From JANQIO01 sp043513815 (lineage in GTDB: Bacteria > Pseudomonadota > Gammaproteobacteria > Pseudomonadales > Halieaceae): a DNA stretch of 64,000 bases. Within the stretch, counting starts at the first letter, position 1. Each line of letters starts with the position of its first letter. The DNA lies in NCBI GenBank assembly GCA_043513815.1, contig CP121313.1:3038001-3102000 (forward strand), given 5' to 3'. Below are positions 19,742 through 29,626 of this stretch, in pieces. Position numbers and translations under genes: made by a program. The notes under the pieces were generated by a model. The model was given only the letters and a program-made list of their open reading frames with translations. It did not search any database and had not been told where the DNA came from.

Positions 19742-20655
19742 TACGCCTCCAGGCTCAGGCAGGCTATGCGGCCTACCAGTTCGTTGAATTCAATACCGCG
19801 TGCGGCAGCCGCCATGGGAACCAGGCTGTGACTGGTCATGCCGGGGACGGTATTCACCTCCAGCAGGTAAAAGCTGTCGTCGGCATCGCGCATGAAGTCC
19901 ACACGGCCCCAGACCTGGCAGCCCAGGGCATCAAAGGCGTTGCGCGCCAGGGATGCCAGCTCGGCTTCCTCGGATCCAGCCAGGCCACAGGGGCACAGGT
20001 AACGAGTGCTGTCCGACAGGTACTTGGCTTCGTAGTCGTAGAAGTCGTTGTCGGTTTCAACCCGGATCGCTGGCAGCACATCATCGCCCAGAATCGCCAC
20101 GGTAAATTCCGGACCGCGAATCAGGCGCTCTGCAATCAGCGGACCGTGCTGCCGGAATTCCTGCCAGGCGGCCTCAAGTTCGGCCGCGCTCTCGACGCCG
20201 CGGGTGCCAATGCTGGAGCCGCCCGCCGCCGGCTTGACGAAGGCCGCGCCCAGCTCGGCTATCACAGCCTGCCAGTCGGTGTCCTCGTCCAGTTCGACAT
20301 GGGCCTGGGTCGGCAAACCGAGCGCCTTCCACAGCAGCTTGCTCCGCGGCTTGTCCATGGCAAGCGCAGAGGCCAGCACGCCGGAGCCCGTATAGGGCAG
20401 TCCGAGGGTATCCAGCAGGCCCTGGACTGTGCCGTCTTCACCGTCGGCACCGTGCAAGGCGATGAACACCAGCTCACTGCCTGCAAGGGACTGCCACCAG
20501 CCGGACTCCGAGGTATCCAGGGCAGTGACCCTGGCACCCGACGCCTGCAGCGCTTTGACAACCGCAGCGCCGCTGTTCAATGACACCTCGCGCTCCGGAG
20601 ACGCGCCGCCGAGCAGCACGGCAATCGGTAGATTGGCAAGCTCCGCTGTCGTCAC
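19741..20655 (-). CDS. ddl: D-alanine-D-alanine ligase
   Basis: A 304-residue ATP-grasp enzyme that makes D-Ala-D-Ala for MurF. Visible motifs are VLLGGASPEREVSLNSG, ALHGADGEDGTVQG, KPAAGGSSIGT and the metal-binding LLEVNTVPGMTSHS with SLVP at the C-terminal lobe. Length is typical for DdlB. It starts at GTG 20655, which overlaps the murC stop (GTGA). Confidence 0.95.
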   Translation of the reverse strand: MTTAELANLPIAVLLGGASPEREVSLNSGAAVVKALQASGARVTALDTSESGWWQSLAGSELVFIALHGADGEDGTVQGLLDTLGLPYTGSGVLASALAMDKPRSKLLWKALGLPTQAHVELDEDTDWQAVIAELGAAFVKPAAGGSSIGTRGVESAAELEAAWQEFRQHGPLIAERLIRGPEFTVAILGDDVLPAIRVETDNDFYDYEAKYLSDSTRYLCPCGLAGSEEAELASLARNAFDALGCQVWGRVDFMRDADDSFYLLEVNTVPGMTSHSLVPMAAAARGIEFNELVGRIACLSLEA

Positions 20656-22082
20656 GCGCCACCTCCTGCGAAGTCAAAACCAGCAAGGCGTTCGGCGACC
20701 ATGGCGACGTTGCCGGCGCCCTGGGTCAACACCACATCGTCTGCTTGCAGCAGGCCCGCCAGCAGGGTCGGCACTGCATCCCGGTCATCGACGTAGATCG
20801 GATCGAGCTGGCCGAGCTGGCGAATGGAACTCGCCAGCGAGCGCGCATCGGCGCCGGCAATAGAGACCTCCCCCGCCGGATAGACATCCAGCAACAACAG
20901 CATGTCGGCAGCACTCAGGACCTTGACGAAATCGTCGTACAGGTCGCGCGTTCGGGAATAGCGATGCGGCTGGAAAATCATGACCAGGCGCCGGTTCGGC
21001 CAGGCCTGTCGCGCCGCTTCGATGGTGGCTTCGATCTCGGTAGGGTGGTGACCGTAATCATCCACCAGCACCGCGCTGCCTGCCGGCAGTACCAGCTCGC
21101 CCAGTATCTGGAAGCGCCGGCCGACGCCCTGGAAACGTTTGAGACCACTGACGATGGCGGCGTCGTCGAGACCCTCGTCACAGGCCACCGCCACCGCGGC
21201 CGTGGCATTGAGTACGTTGTGCAAGCCCGGCATGTTGAGCTCCAGATCAAGCACGTCACCCGCCGGGCGGCGTACGCTGAACCGCGTCGCCAGGGCGCGC
21301 TTTTCCACAGTCACAATCCGGTAGTCGGCGACCTCGCTGAAGCCATAGGTCAGCGTGGTGCGGCCCACCGTGTCGAGCAGACCTGCAATCACCGGGTCGT
21401 CAACACAGAGCACGGCCACCCCGTAGAACGGCAGGTTGTGGAGAAATCCGATAAAGGTATCCCGCAGCTGGCGGAAATCACCGCCGTAGGTTTCCATGTG
21501 ATCGGCTTCGATATTGGTGACTACCGACACCATCGGCTGCAGGTGCAGGAAGGAGGCATCGCTTTCATCCGCCTCGGCGATCAGGAAGCGACTGGCGCCC
21601 AGTTGGGCATTGGTACCAGCGCTATTGACCAGCCCACCGATCACGAAAGTGGGATCGAGGCCGGCCTCTGCAAAAATTGCAGCGATGAGACTGGTGGTGG
21701 TGGTCTTGCCATGGGTACCCGCCACGGCAATACCATGCCGATAGCGCATCAGCTCGGCCAGCATTTCGGCACGCGGTACCACCGGGATACGCGCGGCGCG
21801 GGCCGCCACCAGCTCCGGGTTGTCCTCGGCGACGGCGCTGGAGATGACCACCACGTCGGCGCCTTCCACCTGGGCGCTGTCATGGCCGATGGCTACAGGA
21901 ATACCCAGCTCTCGCAACCGCGCCGTGACCTCGCCGTCGCGAATATCGGAACCTGAGACCGCATAGCCCAGATTCAACAGGACTTCGGCAATGCCGCTCA
22001 TGCCGGCGCCGCCGATGCCAATCATATGAATACCCTTGATGCGACGCATCTCCGGTACCTGGAAGTGCGTGTCAGCGGCCAC
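20652..22082 (-). CDS. murC: UDP-N-acetylmuramate-L-alanine ligase
   Basis: About 476 residues. It adds L-Ala to UDP-MurNAc. The N-terminal Rossmann motif HMIGIGGAGMSGIAE, the ATP loop GTHGKTTTTSLIA, and the middle (EADESDASFL) and C-terminal (DDYGHHPTEI) Mur-ligase motifs are all present. I place the start at GTG 22082: GGAGG lies 6 bases upstream, and the resulting N-terminus ending EMRRIKGIH matches Pseudomonas MurC. It overlaps murG by 11 nt. ATG 22049 is the alternative. Confidence 0.95.
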   Translation of the reverse strand: MAADTHFQVPEMRRIKGIHMIGIGGAGMSGIAEVLLNLGYAVSGSDIRDGEVTARLRELGIPVAIGHDSAQVEGADVVVISSAVAEDNPELVAARAARIPVVPRAEMLAELMRYRHGIAVAGTHGKTTTTSLIAAIFAEAGLDPTFVIGGLVNSAGTNAQLGASRFLIAEADESDASFLHLQPMVSVVTNIEADHMETYGGDFRQLRDTFIGFLHNLPFYGVAVLCVDDPVIAGLLDTVGRTTLTYGFSEVADYRIVTVEKRALATRFSVRRPAGDVLDLELNMPGLHNVLNATAAVAVACDEGLDDAAIVSGLKRFQGVGRRFQILGELVLPAGSAVLVDDYGHHPTEIEATIEAARQAWPNRRLVMIFQPHRYSRTRDLYDDFVKVLSAADMLLLLDVYPAGEVSIAGADARSLASSIRQLGQLDPIYVDDRDAVPTLLAGLLQADDVVLTQGAGNVAMVAERLAGFDFAGGGA

Positions 22083-23154
22083 GGCGCACCTCCTCGCAAA
22101 TATCTGCAACGTCGCGGGTGGCATCCGGACTGCCGGCGGCAATCGCTGCGCGGGCCATGCTCGCCAGTCGATCAGGGGCCGCCCGCAGTTCGCTGATGAG
22201 GCCGGCCACTGCATCGGCCGTCATCGCTGCCTGGGGCAGCACCAGCGCAGCACCCGCCTGGGCCAGCCACTCGGCATTGTGAGCCTGGTGGTTGTCGATA
22301 GCGTTGGGAAGCGGAACCAGAATTGCGGGGCGGCCCACAATGGTCAGCTCCGCCAACGTCAGCGCTCCGGCCCGGCACAACACGAGGTCAGCCCAACGGT
22401 AGGCGCTGGCCATATCTTCTATATAGGGCAGTATCTCCACCTGCGCGCTGCGAGCGCCGTAAAGCGCCGCCACGCTCTCGCCGTGAGCGGGGCCGGTCTG
22501 GTGGCGAACCTCGATCTCGCAGTCGCCGGGTAGCGCTGCCAGGGTAGCCGGCATCACCTCGTTAATCGCCTTTGCCCCGAGGCTGCCACCTATTACCAGC
22601 AGGCGCAGGGGGCGGCCGCCGTCGTAGCCGTAGCTGGCCGCGCCGTCGGCCAGCAATTGCGCGCGCACCGGATTGCCCACCACTCGGGTGGCGGCCTCAG
22701 CACCGAAGGCCTGTGGATAGGCCGCGCATACGGCCCGGGCAAAGCGCCGCAACAGGCGATTGGTGGTACCGGCCACCGCATTTTGTTCGTGGATCACCAG
22801 CGGCACCCGCAGCAGCCAGGCCGCAAGACCCGCCGGACCAGACACGTAACCGCCCATGCCCAGCGCAGAAGTCGGGCGCAGGCGCAGCAGCAATCCCAGG
22901 GACTGCAGCAATGCCAGGCCCACACTGAACAAACCGCGCAGGCGACCCATCGCACCCTTGCCGCGAATACCGCTGACGCGAATCAGGTGCAACGGGAAAC
23001 CGGCCGCCGGCACCACCCGGGCCTCCAGGCCGCGCTCGGTGCCAAACCAGTCAATCGTGTAACCGCGGGACTGGAGTTCACTGGCGACCGCCAGCGCCGG
23101 GTAGACGTGTCCCCCGGTACCGCCGGCAAAGATGGCGACACGCTTAACGGTCAC
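22072..23154 (-). CDS. murG: UDP-GlcNAc:lipid I GlcNAc transferase MurG
   Basis: About 360 residues. A GT-B enzyme on the inner face of the membrane that turns lipid I into lipid II. It has the N-terminal FAGGTGGHVYPALAVA loop, GGYVSGPA and HEQNAVAGTTNR. The C-terminal UDP-GlcNAc site includes VIGGSLGAKAIN and CRAGALTLAEL. The start is GTG 23154 (VTVKRVAIFAGG), with GGGAGGG upstream inside the last ftsW codons; it overlaps ftsW by 11 nt. Confidence 0.96.
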   Translation of the reverse strand: MTVKRVAIFAGGTGGHVYPALAVASELQSRGYTIDWFGTERGLEARVVPAAGFPLHLIRVSGIRGKGAMGRLRGLFSVGLALLQSLGLLLRLRPTSALGMGGYVSGPAGLAAWLLRVPLVIHEQNAVAGTTNRLLRRFARAVCAAYPQAFGAEAATRVVGNPVRAQLLADGAASYGYDGGRPLRLLVIGGSLGAKAINEVMPATLAALPGDCEIEVRHQTGPAHGESVAALYGARSAQVEILPYIEDMASAYRWADLVLCRAGALTLAELTIVGRPAILVPLPNAIDNHQAHNAEWLAQAGAALVLPQAAMTADAVAGLISELRAAPDRLASMARAAIAAGSPDATRDVADICEEVRRGR

Positions 23155-24328
23155 GACGTCGCCCTCCCGATTTTTTTGCGGCCGGCGCCTGGCTGGCCTC
23201 GCGCTCAACCCGCAACACCAGGGCAATCATGGCGCTGCAGGCAATAAGGCTGCTGCCTCCGTAGCTGACCAGAGGCAGCGTCAGGCCCTTGGTGGGCAAC
23301 AGGCCGGTACTGACGCCAATGTTGATAAAAGCCTGGCTGGCGATAATCAGTGCCACGCCATAGCACAGCTGGGCGCCGAAGCAGTCCCCCGCCGCCACCC
23401 GCCGGCTGGCAATCTGAAACATCCGGTAGATCAGCGCCAGGAACAGCGCAATGACCAGCAGGGCCCCGGCGAGGCCGGTTTCCTCAGCCCAGATTGAAAA
23501 CACGAAATCCGTGTGTGCCTCGGGCAGGTAAAAGAGTTTCTGCACGCTGTTGCCCAGCCCCACACCGAACCACTCCCCGCGCCCGAAGGCGATCAGCGAT
23601 TGGGTCAGCTGGTACCCGGAGTTGAACTGGTCCGCCCAGGGATCGGTATAGGCAGTCAGGCGTTTCAATCTATAGGGCTCGCTGATGATCAGCAGTGTGA
23701 GCGCCATGACACTGCCCAGCACCACCAGCATAAAGTGCTTGAGCTTCACGCCGGCCAAAAACAACATCCCGAAGGCGGTCCCCACGGTGACCACCGTGGC
23801 GCCAAAGTCTGGTTCAGCCATCAACAGCAGGGTGACCGCAAAAACCACCGCCATCGGCTTGATGAAGCCCTGCCACTCGCTGCGAACCTGCTCTTCGCGG
23901 CGCTGCAAATAGCCGGCCAGGTAGATCACCAGGAACAGCTTGGCGAACTCGGAGGCCTGCAGGGTCAGTGGACCCAGGTCCAGCCAGCGCCGACTGCCGT
24001 TGACCTTCACACCAATACCGGGAATGAGCACCAGTGCCAGCAGGGCCAGCGCCAGGAACAGCCAGGCCCAACCGGTCATCGCCCAGAAGCGAACCGGGAT
24101 CACCAGCACCACCGCAGCTACCACGGCAGACAGGCCCAGGTAGATAAGATGCCGATGGGCATGGTGCATGGGGTCGCCGTAGTGCGCGGCGGCATACTCC
24201 ACCGACGCCGAGGTAATGGCCACGTAGCCGATCAGCAGCAACGCCAGGGCCGGCAGCAGCAACTTGAGGTCCAGCGCTGCAGCGCTGGCGTCCGCCGGCA
24301 GGCGCAGGGTGGCAGCAGCGACAGTCAT
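23144..24328 (-). CDS. ftsW: Septal peptidoglycan polymerase FtsW (SEDS family)
   Basis: A 394-residue, ten-helix membrane glycosyltransferase that polymerises lipid II at the septum together with FtsI. SEDS signatures include NGSRRWLDLGPLTLQASEF, the catalytic-Asp region AEPDFGATVV, GNSVQKLFYLPEAHTDFVFS and LPLVSYGGSSL. The start ATG overlaps the murD stop (ATGA). It lies in its usual place between murD and murG. Confidence 0.96.
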   Translation of the reverse strand: MTVAAATLRLPADASAAALDLKLLLPALALLLIGYVAITSASVEYAAAHYGDPMHHAHRHLIYLGLSAVVAAVVLVIPVRFWAMTGWAWLFLALALLALVLIPGIGVKVNGSRRWLDLGPLTLQASEFAKLFLVIYLAGYLQRREEQVRSEWQGFIKPMAVVFAVTLLLMAEPDFGATVVTVGTAFGMLFLAGVKLKHFMLVVLGSVMALTLLIISEPYRLKRLTAYTDPWADQFNSGYQLTQSLIAFGRGEWFGVGLGNSVQKLFYLPEAHTDFVFSIWAEETGLAGALLVIALFLALIYRMFQIASRRVAAGDCFGAQLCYGVALIIASQAFINIGVSTGLLPTKGLTLPLVSYGGSSLIACSAMIALVLRVEREASQAPAAKKSGGRRRDR

Positions 24329-25686
24329 GGGGCGCCTCCGTCCAGGTAACGGGCCACGCTGGCGCAGAAGGCTTCACCGCGCTGGGCGAAACCCGAATAC
24401 ATGTCGAAGCTGGCACAGGCCGGTGACAGCAGCACCACATCACCGGGCAAGGCGGCGGCGACTGCCGCATCGACGGCAGCGTCCATGCTGCCCACCTGCA
24501 CGCGCGCGGCCGATGCCGGCAGCGCTGAATCCAACAGCGCTGCATCTTCGCCCATCAGAATAATCTGCCGGCAGCGAATGGCGGCTTCCCGCGCCAGCTC
24601 GCCGAAGTCCGCACCCTTGCCCTGGCCACCGAGAATCAACACCATGCCGCCGTCAAAGCCGCGCAGTGCCGCCAATGTAGCCCCGGGGTTGGTGGCCTTG
24701 GAGTCATTGATGAAGCGCAGGCCCTGCCCTTCGCCCACCCACTGGCTGCGATGGGGCAGACCGGAGAAAGCCGCCAGGGCCGCGCCCATGGCAGCGGCCG
24801 GCAGCGCCAGTAATTCGCCCATCGCCAGTGCCGCCAGCCCGTTGGCCAGGTTGTGGCGCCCGACCAGGCGCACATCCCGGGCCGGCATGAAGGGCTCGAA
24901 CTCACGGAAAATCCAGGTCGCGCCCTCATGCTCACGCAGCCCGTAGCCGCGTCGGTCCGGAACATCGAGCCCGAAACTCCAGGTCGGCACGCCGTCTGCC
25001 AGCAAGGGCCGCGACAGCGGATCCTCTCGGTTATAGACCGCGGCTTCACAGTCCAGGAAGATGCGATGCTTGGCGGCGTGATAGGCCTGCAAGGTGTGGT
25101 GCCGGTCCATGTGATCCGGCGACAGGTTGAGCACAGTGGCCAGCGCCAGTCCCAGCTTGCCGGCACGCTCCAGCTGAAAGCTCGACAGCTCCAGCACGTA
25201 AAGTTCCACCGAGTCGTCCAGCAGATCCAGCGCCGGGGTGCCCAGGTTGCCACCCACTGCCACCTGGCGCCCGGCTGCGGCGACCATATCACCCAGCAGC
25301 GCGGTCACGGTGGACTTGCCGTTAGAACCGGTAATGCCAATTACCGGGGCACTGGCGGCCTCACAGAACAGGTCGATGTCGCCGCATACCGAGACACCCG
25401 CATCGATGGCCGCCGCTACCGCAGGGTCGTCGAGGGCCACGCCGGGACTGACGACCAGCCTTCCGGCGCGCTGGAGAACATCGGCGTCCAGGGGTTGCAC
25501 CTCCAGGTCGGGGTCGATGTCACGCAACTGCTCAAGGCCCGGCGGCTCGGCGCGAGAATCCACCACCACGCAGGGAATACCCCGTGCCGCATAATGGCGT
25601 ACGCAGGACAGACCGGTGCTCCCCAGCCCCACCACGACGGGGGCCTCGGAGCTTGCGATCAGTCTGTCAGCCATAGCGACTCCCAT
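24325..25686 (-). CDS. murD: UDP-N-acetylmuramoyl-L-alanine-D-glutamate ligase
   Basis: About 453 residues (449 if started at the in-frame ATG 25674). It adds D-Glu to UDP-MurNAc-L-Ala. It has VVGLGSTGLSCVRHYA, the P-loop GITGSNGKSTVTALL, LNLSPDHMDRH, LPHRSQWVGE, NDSKATNPGATL and the C-terminal LLSPACASFDMYSGFAQRG. Four bases separate it from the mraY stop. Confidence 0.95.
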   Translation of the reverse strand: MGVAMADRLIASSEAPVVVGLGSTGLSCVRHYAARGIPCVVVDSRAEPPGLEQLRDIDPDLEVQPLDADVLQRAGRLVVSPGVALDDPAVAAAIDAGVSVCGDIDLFCEAASAPVIGITGSNGKSTVTALLGDMVAAAGRQVAVGGNLGTPALDLLDDSVELYVLELSSFQLERAGKLGLALATVLNLSPDHMDRHHTLQAYHAAKHRIFLDCEAAVYNREDPLSRPLLADGVPTWSFGLDVPDRRGYGLREHEGATWIFREFEPFMPARDVRLVGRHNLANGLAALAMGELLALPAAAMGAALAAFSGLPHRSQWVGEGQGLRFINDSKATNPGATLAALRGFDGGMVLILGGQGKGADFGELAREAAIRCRQIILMGEDAALLDSALPASAARVQVGSMDAAVDAAVAAALPGDVVLLSPACASFDMYSGFAQRGEAFCASVARYLDGGAP

Positions 25687-25690
25687 TTCC

Positions 25691-26773
25691 CTAGCGCAGC
25701 TTCAGGGTGGCCAGGCCAAACAGCACCAGCATCACCGTGATAATCCAGAAGCGCACAATGACTCGCGGCTCCGGCCAGCCCTTCAATTCGAAGTGATGAT
25801 GGATCGGCGCCATGCGAAAGATGCGCTTGCCGGTGAGCTTGAAGCTGGCCACCTGCAAAATGACAGACACCGTTTCCAGTACAAAGATGCCGCCCATGAT
25901 GAAAAACACGATTTCGTGGCGGGTGATAACCGCGACGGTGCCAAGGGCAGCACCCAGTGCCAGCGCGCCAACGTCTCCCATGAAGACCATCGCTGGGTAG
26001 GTGTTAAACCACAGGAAGCCGACCCCGGCGCCGGCCATCGCTCCGCAGAACACCACCAGTTCACCGGAACCCGCTACGTAAGGAATATGGAGGTACTCGG
26101 CAAACTGCACGTTGCCGGTGACGTAGGCAATGATGCCCAGTGCCGAACCCACCAGCACCGTCGGCAGGATTGCCAGGCCATCGAGGCCGTCGGTCAGGTT
26201 TACCGCATTACTGGAGCCGACAATCACAAAGTAGGTCAGCAGGATAAAAAGAGGCCCCATATCCCAGGCGAAATCCTTGAAAAAAGGCACAAACAGCTGC
26301 GTAGACGCGGGCGAGGGTGCATAGAAATAGAGGTACAGGGCCGCCGCCACTCCGGCCACCGACTGCCAGAGATATTTCCAGCGCGCTGGCAGGCCGGTGG
26401 GGTCCTTGCGCATCACCTTGCGCCAGTCGTCGACCCAGCCAACGGCACCAAAGACCAGCGTGACAAACAGCACTACCCAGACGTAGGGGTTACTGAGGTC
26501 GCTCCAGAGCAGCGTACTAATAAAGATCGCCACCAGAATCAGGGCGCCGCCCATGGTCGGCGTGCCACTTTTGCTCAGGTGTGATTCCGGTCCGTCATCG
26601 CGAACCGCCTGGCCGATCTGGTAGTAGTTGAGGCGCCGGATCATGAACGGTCCCACCAGCAGGGAAATGGCAAGCGCGGTCATCACGCCGAGAATGCCGC
26701 GAAACGTGAGGTACTGGAACACGGCAAAACCTGCATCCAGCGAGGCCAGGTACTGCGCCAGGTAAAGCAGCAT
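25691..26773 (-). CDS. mraY: Phospho-MurNAc-pentapeptide transferase MraY
   Basis: A 360-residue, ten-helix enzyme that joins phospho-MurNAc-pentapeptide to undecaprenyl phosphate, giving lipid I. Signatures include SKSGTPTMGGAL, VDDWRKV, NAVNLTDGLDGLA, VFMGDVGALALGAALG and the MAPIHHHFELKGW loop. The start ATG directly follows the murF stop (TAGATG). Confidence 0.97.
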   Translation of the reverse strand: MLLYLAQYLASLDAGFAVFQYLTFRGILGVMTALAISLLVGPFMIRRLNYYQIGQAVRDDGPESHLSKSGTPTMGGALILVAIFISTLLWSDLSNPYVWVVLFVTLVFGAVGWVDDWRKVMRKDPTGLPARWKYLWQSVAGVAAALYLYFYAPSPASTQLFVPFFKDFAWDMGPLFILLTYFVIVGSSNAVNLTDGLDGLAILPTVLVGSALGIIAYVTGNVQFAEYLHIPYVAGSGELVVFCGAMAGAGVGFLWFNTYPAMVFMGDVGALALGAALGTVAVITRHEIVFFIMGGIFVLETVSVILQVASFKLTGKRIFRMAPIHHHFELKGWPEPRVIVRFWIITVMLVLFGLATLKLR

Positions 26774-28129
26774 CTAGGAGCCCTCCTCATTTACTGGCAC
26801 TGGCAGCAGCGCCGCGACCACCTGTTCCATACCGGCACTGCGCGAACCCTTGACCAATATCACGTCACCCTCATGGGCAAGATCCCGCAGTGCGGCCAGC
26901 AGCGCTTCGCGAGTCAGGAAATAGTCTGCCCCCGCACCGAAGCCTTCAGCCGCCTGTTCAGTGTGCGGGCCTGCCGCCCACAGCGCATCGATACCGGCCT
27001 CCCGGGCATAGGTGCCGACCTCGGCATGCAGGACGTCGGCCGCCTCACCGAGTTCAGCCATTGTCCCCAGCGCCAGCACCCTGCGACCCGGCATGGCGGC
27101 CAGTACGTCGACCGCCGCTTTGACCGATCCCGGGTTGGCGTTATAGCTATCGTCGATCACGGATACTCCGTCGCGGCCGACGCGTCGCGCCAGCCGACCA
27201 CCGGTGACCTCGACACTGGCCAGCCCTGACTGCACTTTGGCGACGGGCGCTCCGGCTGCTATCGCCGCGGCGGCGGCCGCCATGGCGTTCGCCACGTTGT
27301 GACGGCCTGGCAGGCGCAGCTCGACAGGGAACCGTTGCTCCTGCACATGCAGGTGGAAGCGCGAACCCTGTTCATCCAGCTCCAGCTCACTGACATGCAC
27401 CGGCGACGCCGGCTCAAAACTGAACTCCAGGCACTGGGCGCCGGCCGCCAACTCACGCCAGTAGGGAGTAAACTCACTGTCGGCAGGGAAGATGGCCACT
27501 CGCGCGCCCGACAGAATTGCGCCCTTGGTCCGAGCGATACCCTGCAGTGAACCCATACGTTCCAGATGGGCAGGCATGACATTGAGCAGCAAGGAGATTT
27601 CCGGACGAGCCAGTCCTGCCAGGTAGGCAATATCGTCGGGCTTGCCCGCCCCCATCTCGATCACCGCGTAGCGATGTTCCGGACTGAGTCGCAGCAAGGT
27701 CAGCGGCACCCCGATCTCGTTGTTCAGGTTGCCCTCGGTGGCCAGCGTCGGCGCGCAGCCAGAGAGAATGGCTGACAGCATATTCTTGACTGAGGTCTTG
27801 CCGCTGCTGCCGGTAATACCTACCAGCGGCCCCCGGTATTGGTCACGGTTTAGCGCACCCAACTGGCCCAGCGCCCGTTCCGTGTCCGCCACCTGAAGCT
27901 GGGGCAGTTCGGCTTCGACACGCTGATCGACCAGCGCCCCACAGGCTCCCCTGTTCGTCACGTCAGCAATAAAGCGGTGCCCATCAAAACGCTCCCCGCG
28001 CAGGGCAACGAACAGCTCGCCGGGCTCAATCTTGCGGCTATCGGTAGAGACGGCTTCAAAGCGGGCGTCCCGCCCGTGCAGGGTGGCATCGAGGGGCTGC
28101 GCAAGGGCCGCCAGTGAAAGTGTCTGCAT
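26774..28129 (-). CDS. murF: UDP-N-acetylmuramoyl-tripeptide-D-alanyl-D-alanine ligase
   Basis: About 451 residues. It adds D-Ala-D-Ala to the UDP-MurNAc-tripeptide. It has the N-terminal Mur domain (VSTDSRKIEPGELFVAL), the P-loop GITGSSGKTSVKNML, and IEMGAGKPDDIAYLAG, NVMPAHLERMGS, DDSYNANPGSVKAA and ALGTMAELGEAA. ATG 28129 overlaps the murE stop (TGATG); a GTG one codon upstream is possible. Confidence 0.95.
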   Translation of the reverse strand: MQTLSLAALAQPLDATLHGRDARFEAVSTDSRKIEPGELFVALRGERFDGHRFIADVTNRGACGALVDQRVEAELPQLQVADTERALGQLGALNRDQYRGPLVGITGSSGKTSVKNMLSAILSGCAPTLATEGNLNNEIGVPLTLLRLSPEHRYAVIEMGAGKPDDIAYLAGLARPEISLLLNVMPAHLERMGSLQGIARTKGAILSGARVAIFPADSEFTPYWRELAAGAQCLEFSFEPASPVHVSELELDEQGSRFHLHVQEQRFPVELRLPGRHNVANAMAAAAAAIAAGAPVAKVQSGLASVEVTGGRLARRVGRDGVSVIDDSYNANPGSVKAAVDVLAAMPGRRVLALGTMAELGEAADVLHAEVGTYAREAGIDALWAAGPHTEQAAEGFGAGADYFLTREALLAALRDLAHEGDVILVKGSRSAGMEQVVAALLPVPVNEEGS

Positions 28130-29626
28130 CACGGCGTCCTCCCCTGCGCGTCCAGCGCGCGTCTGATTTCAGCGACGTCGCTGAAATCCAGCCGCTGGTC
28201 GCCCACCTGCTGGTAGGACTCATGACCCTTGCCTGCCACCAGGACGCAATCACCCGGTGCCGCCGTGGCCACTGCCAGGGCAATAGCCCGGGCCCGGTCC
28301 GGCTCCACCTCGTGGCTACCGCTGATACCGGGCAGGATATCGTCGATGATGGACATGGGTGCTTCGTGACGAGGGTTGTCACTGGTCACGATAATCCGGT
28401 CTGCCCACTGGTCCGCGGCACGACCCATCAACGGACGCTTGTCGCGAATCGCGATCACCGCCACAACCAAACACGCAGTGCAGCTTGCCATCGGTGTGGG
28501 CACGCAGTGCACGCAGAGCCTGGGACAACGCGTCCGGCGTATGGGCATAGTCGACCACGAGCTGTAGCTCGGCGTCGTTATCGACGTATTCCATGCGCCC
28601 TTCCACACCCTTCAGGTCGGGTATGGCATCGAGGGCCTGGGCCAGCGGCATACCATTCAGGCAGGCGGCACTAATGGCTGCCATGAGGTTGGCCAGGTTG
28701 AAGTCTCCAGCCATCGGACTCAGTATCCGGCCCTCTCCCCAGGGCGTGTGCAGGCTGGCCTCCAGGCCGCCCCGGTGGTATTTGATATCGCTGACGCGAA
28801 CGTCAGCAGCGCCGCTCTCAATGGCGTATTCGATGACCTCGGTCCCGGGCGCCACGGCCGCGCGCATGACACGCGCGTAGCTGTCATCGGCGTTGATGAC
28901 GGCATGTTGCAAGCCGTCGACCGAGAACAGGCGGGCCTTGGCAGCCGCGTAGCTGTCCATATCGCCGTGGTAGTCCAGGTGGTCGTGGGACAGATTGGTA
29001 AAGAGCGCCGTGTTGAATGGGAGCCCACCGACGCGGCCCTGCACCAGGCTGTGGGATGACACTTCCAGCACGGCGGCGGCCACATCATCGGCTGCCCAGT
29101 CGGCCAACTGGCGATGCAGGCTGACGGCGTCCGGCGTGGTATTTGCCGCATTCACCGTGTCGTCGCCCAACGTGGCGCCCAGCGTTCCAATGACCCCACA
29201 ACTACCGAACCGGGCACGCAGGAACTGAGCCAGGACACGTGAGGTGGTGGTCTTGCCGTTGGTACCGGTAATGCCCACCGTGGTCATGCGCTCACCGGGC
29301 TGGCCAAAAAAGCGCGATGCAATTAGCCCCACCTGGTCGGCCAGATCGCAGACCTCCACCACGGGCAACTGACGAGCGGCTTCGCGCTGCGCGGCACTGA
29401 GGCCGGCCTCCGCGACCACCGCACAGGCACCGGCGTCGGCGGCAACGGCAATGTAGTCGCGCCCGTCATGCTGGTCACCGGGCAAGGCGATGAACAAGTC
29501 ACCGGGCTGCAGCCGTCGACTGTCGAGCTGAATGCCGTACACCGGCAGCGCCACGGCATCGGCAATTCCCAGCAGCAGGCGAAACAGGGGCACGGCATGG
29601 CCGGGCGTGGTGGGTAACGCCATCAT
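28129..29626 (-). pseudogene. murE: UDP-N-acetylmuramoyl-tripeptide synthetase MurE, interrupted by a 1-nt insertion
   Basis: MurE adds meso-diaminopimelate to UDP-MurNAc-L-Ala-D-Glu. The first frame (29626 to about 28449) holds GIQLDSRRLQPGDLFIAL, GITGTNGKTTTSRVL, LEVSSHSLVQGRV and the Glu/DAP domain up to HCVFGCGGDRD. The second frame then continues with KRPLMGRAADQWAD, the mDAP-specifying SDNPR motif and VAGKGHESYQ to the stop at 28129. One extra T (28447-28448 on the minus strand, GATC read as GATTC) joins the two. Without it the protein is about 498 residues with all motifs intact. Since murE is essential and the remainder is undamaged, a base-call error is more likely than a dead gene. 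Confidence 0.9.

Noticed and set aside
28440..28455. Programmed ribosomal frameshift in murE
   Set aside because: No slippery heptamer or stimulatory hairpin is visible, and murE is not known to use recoding.
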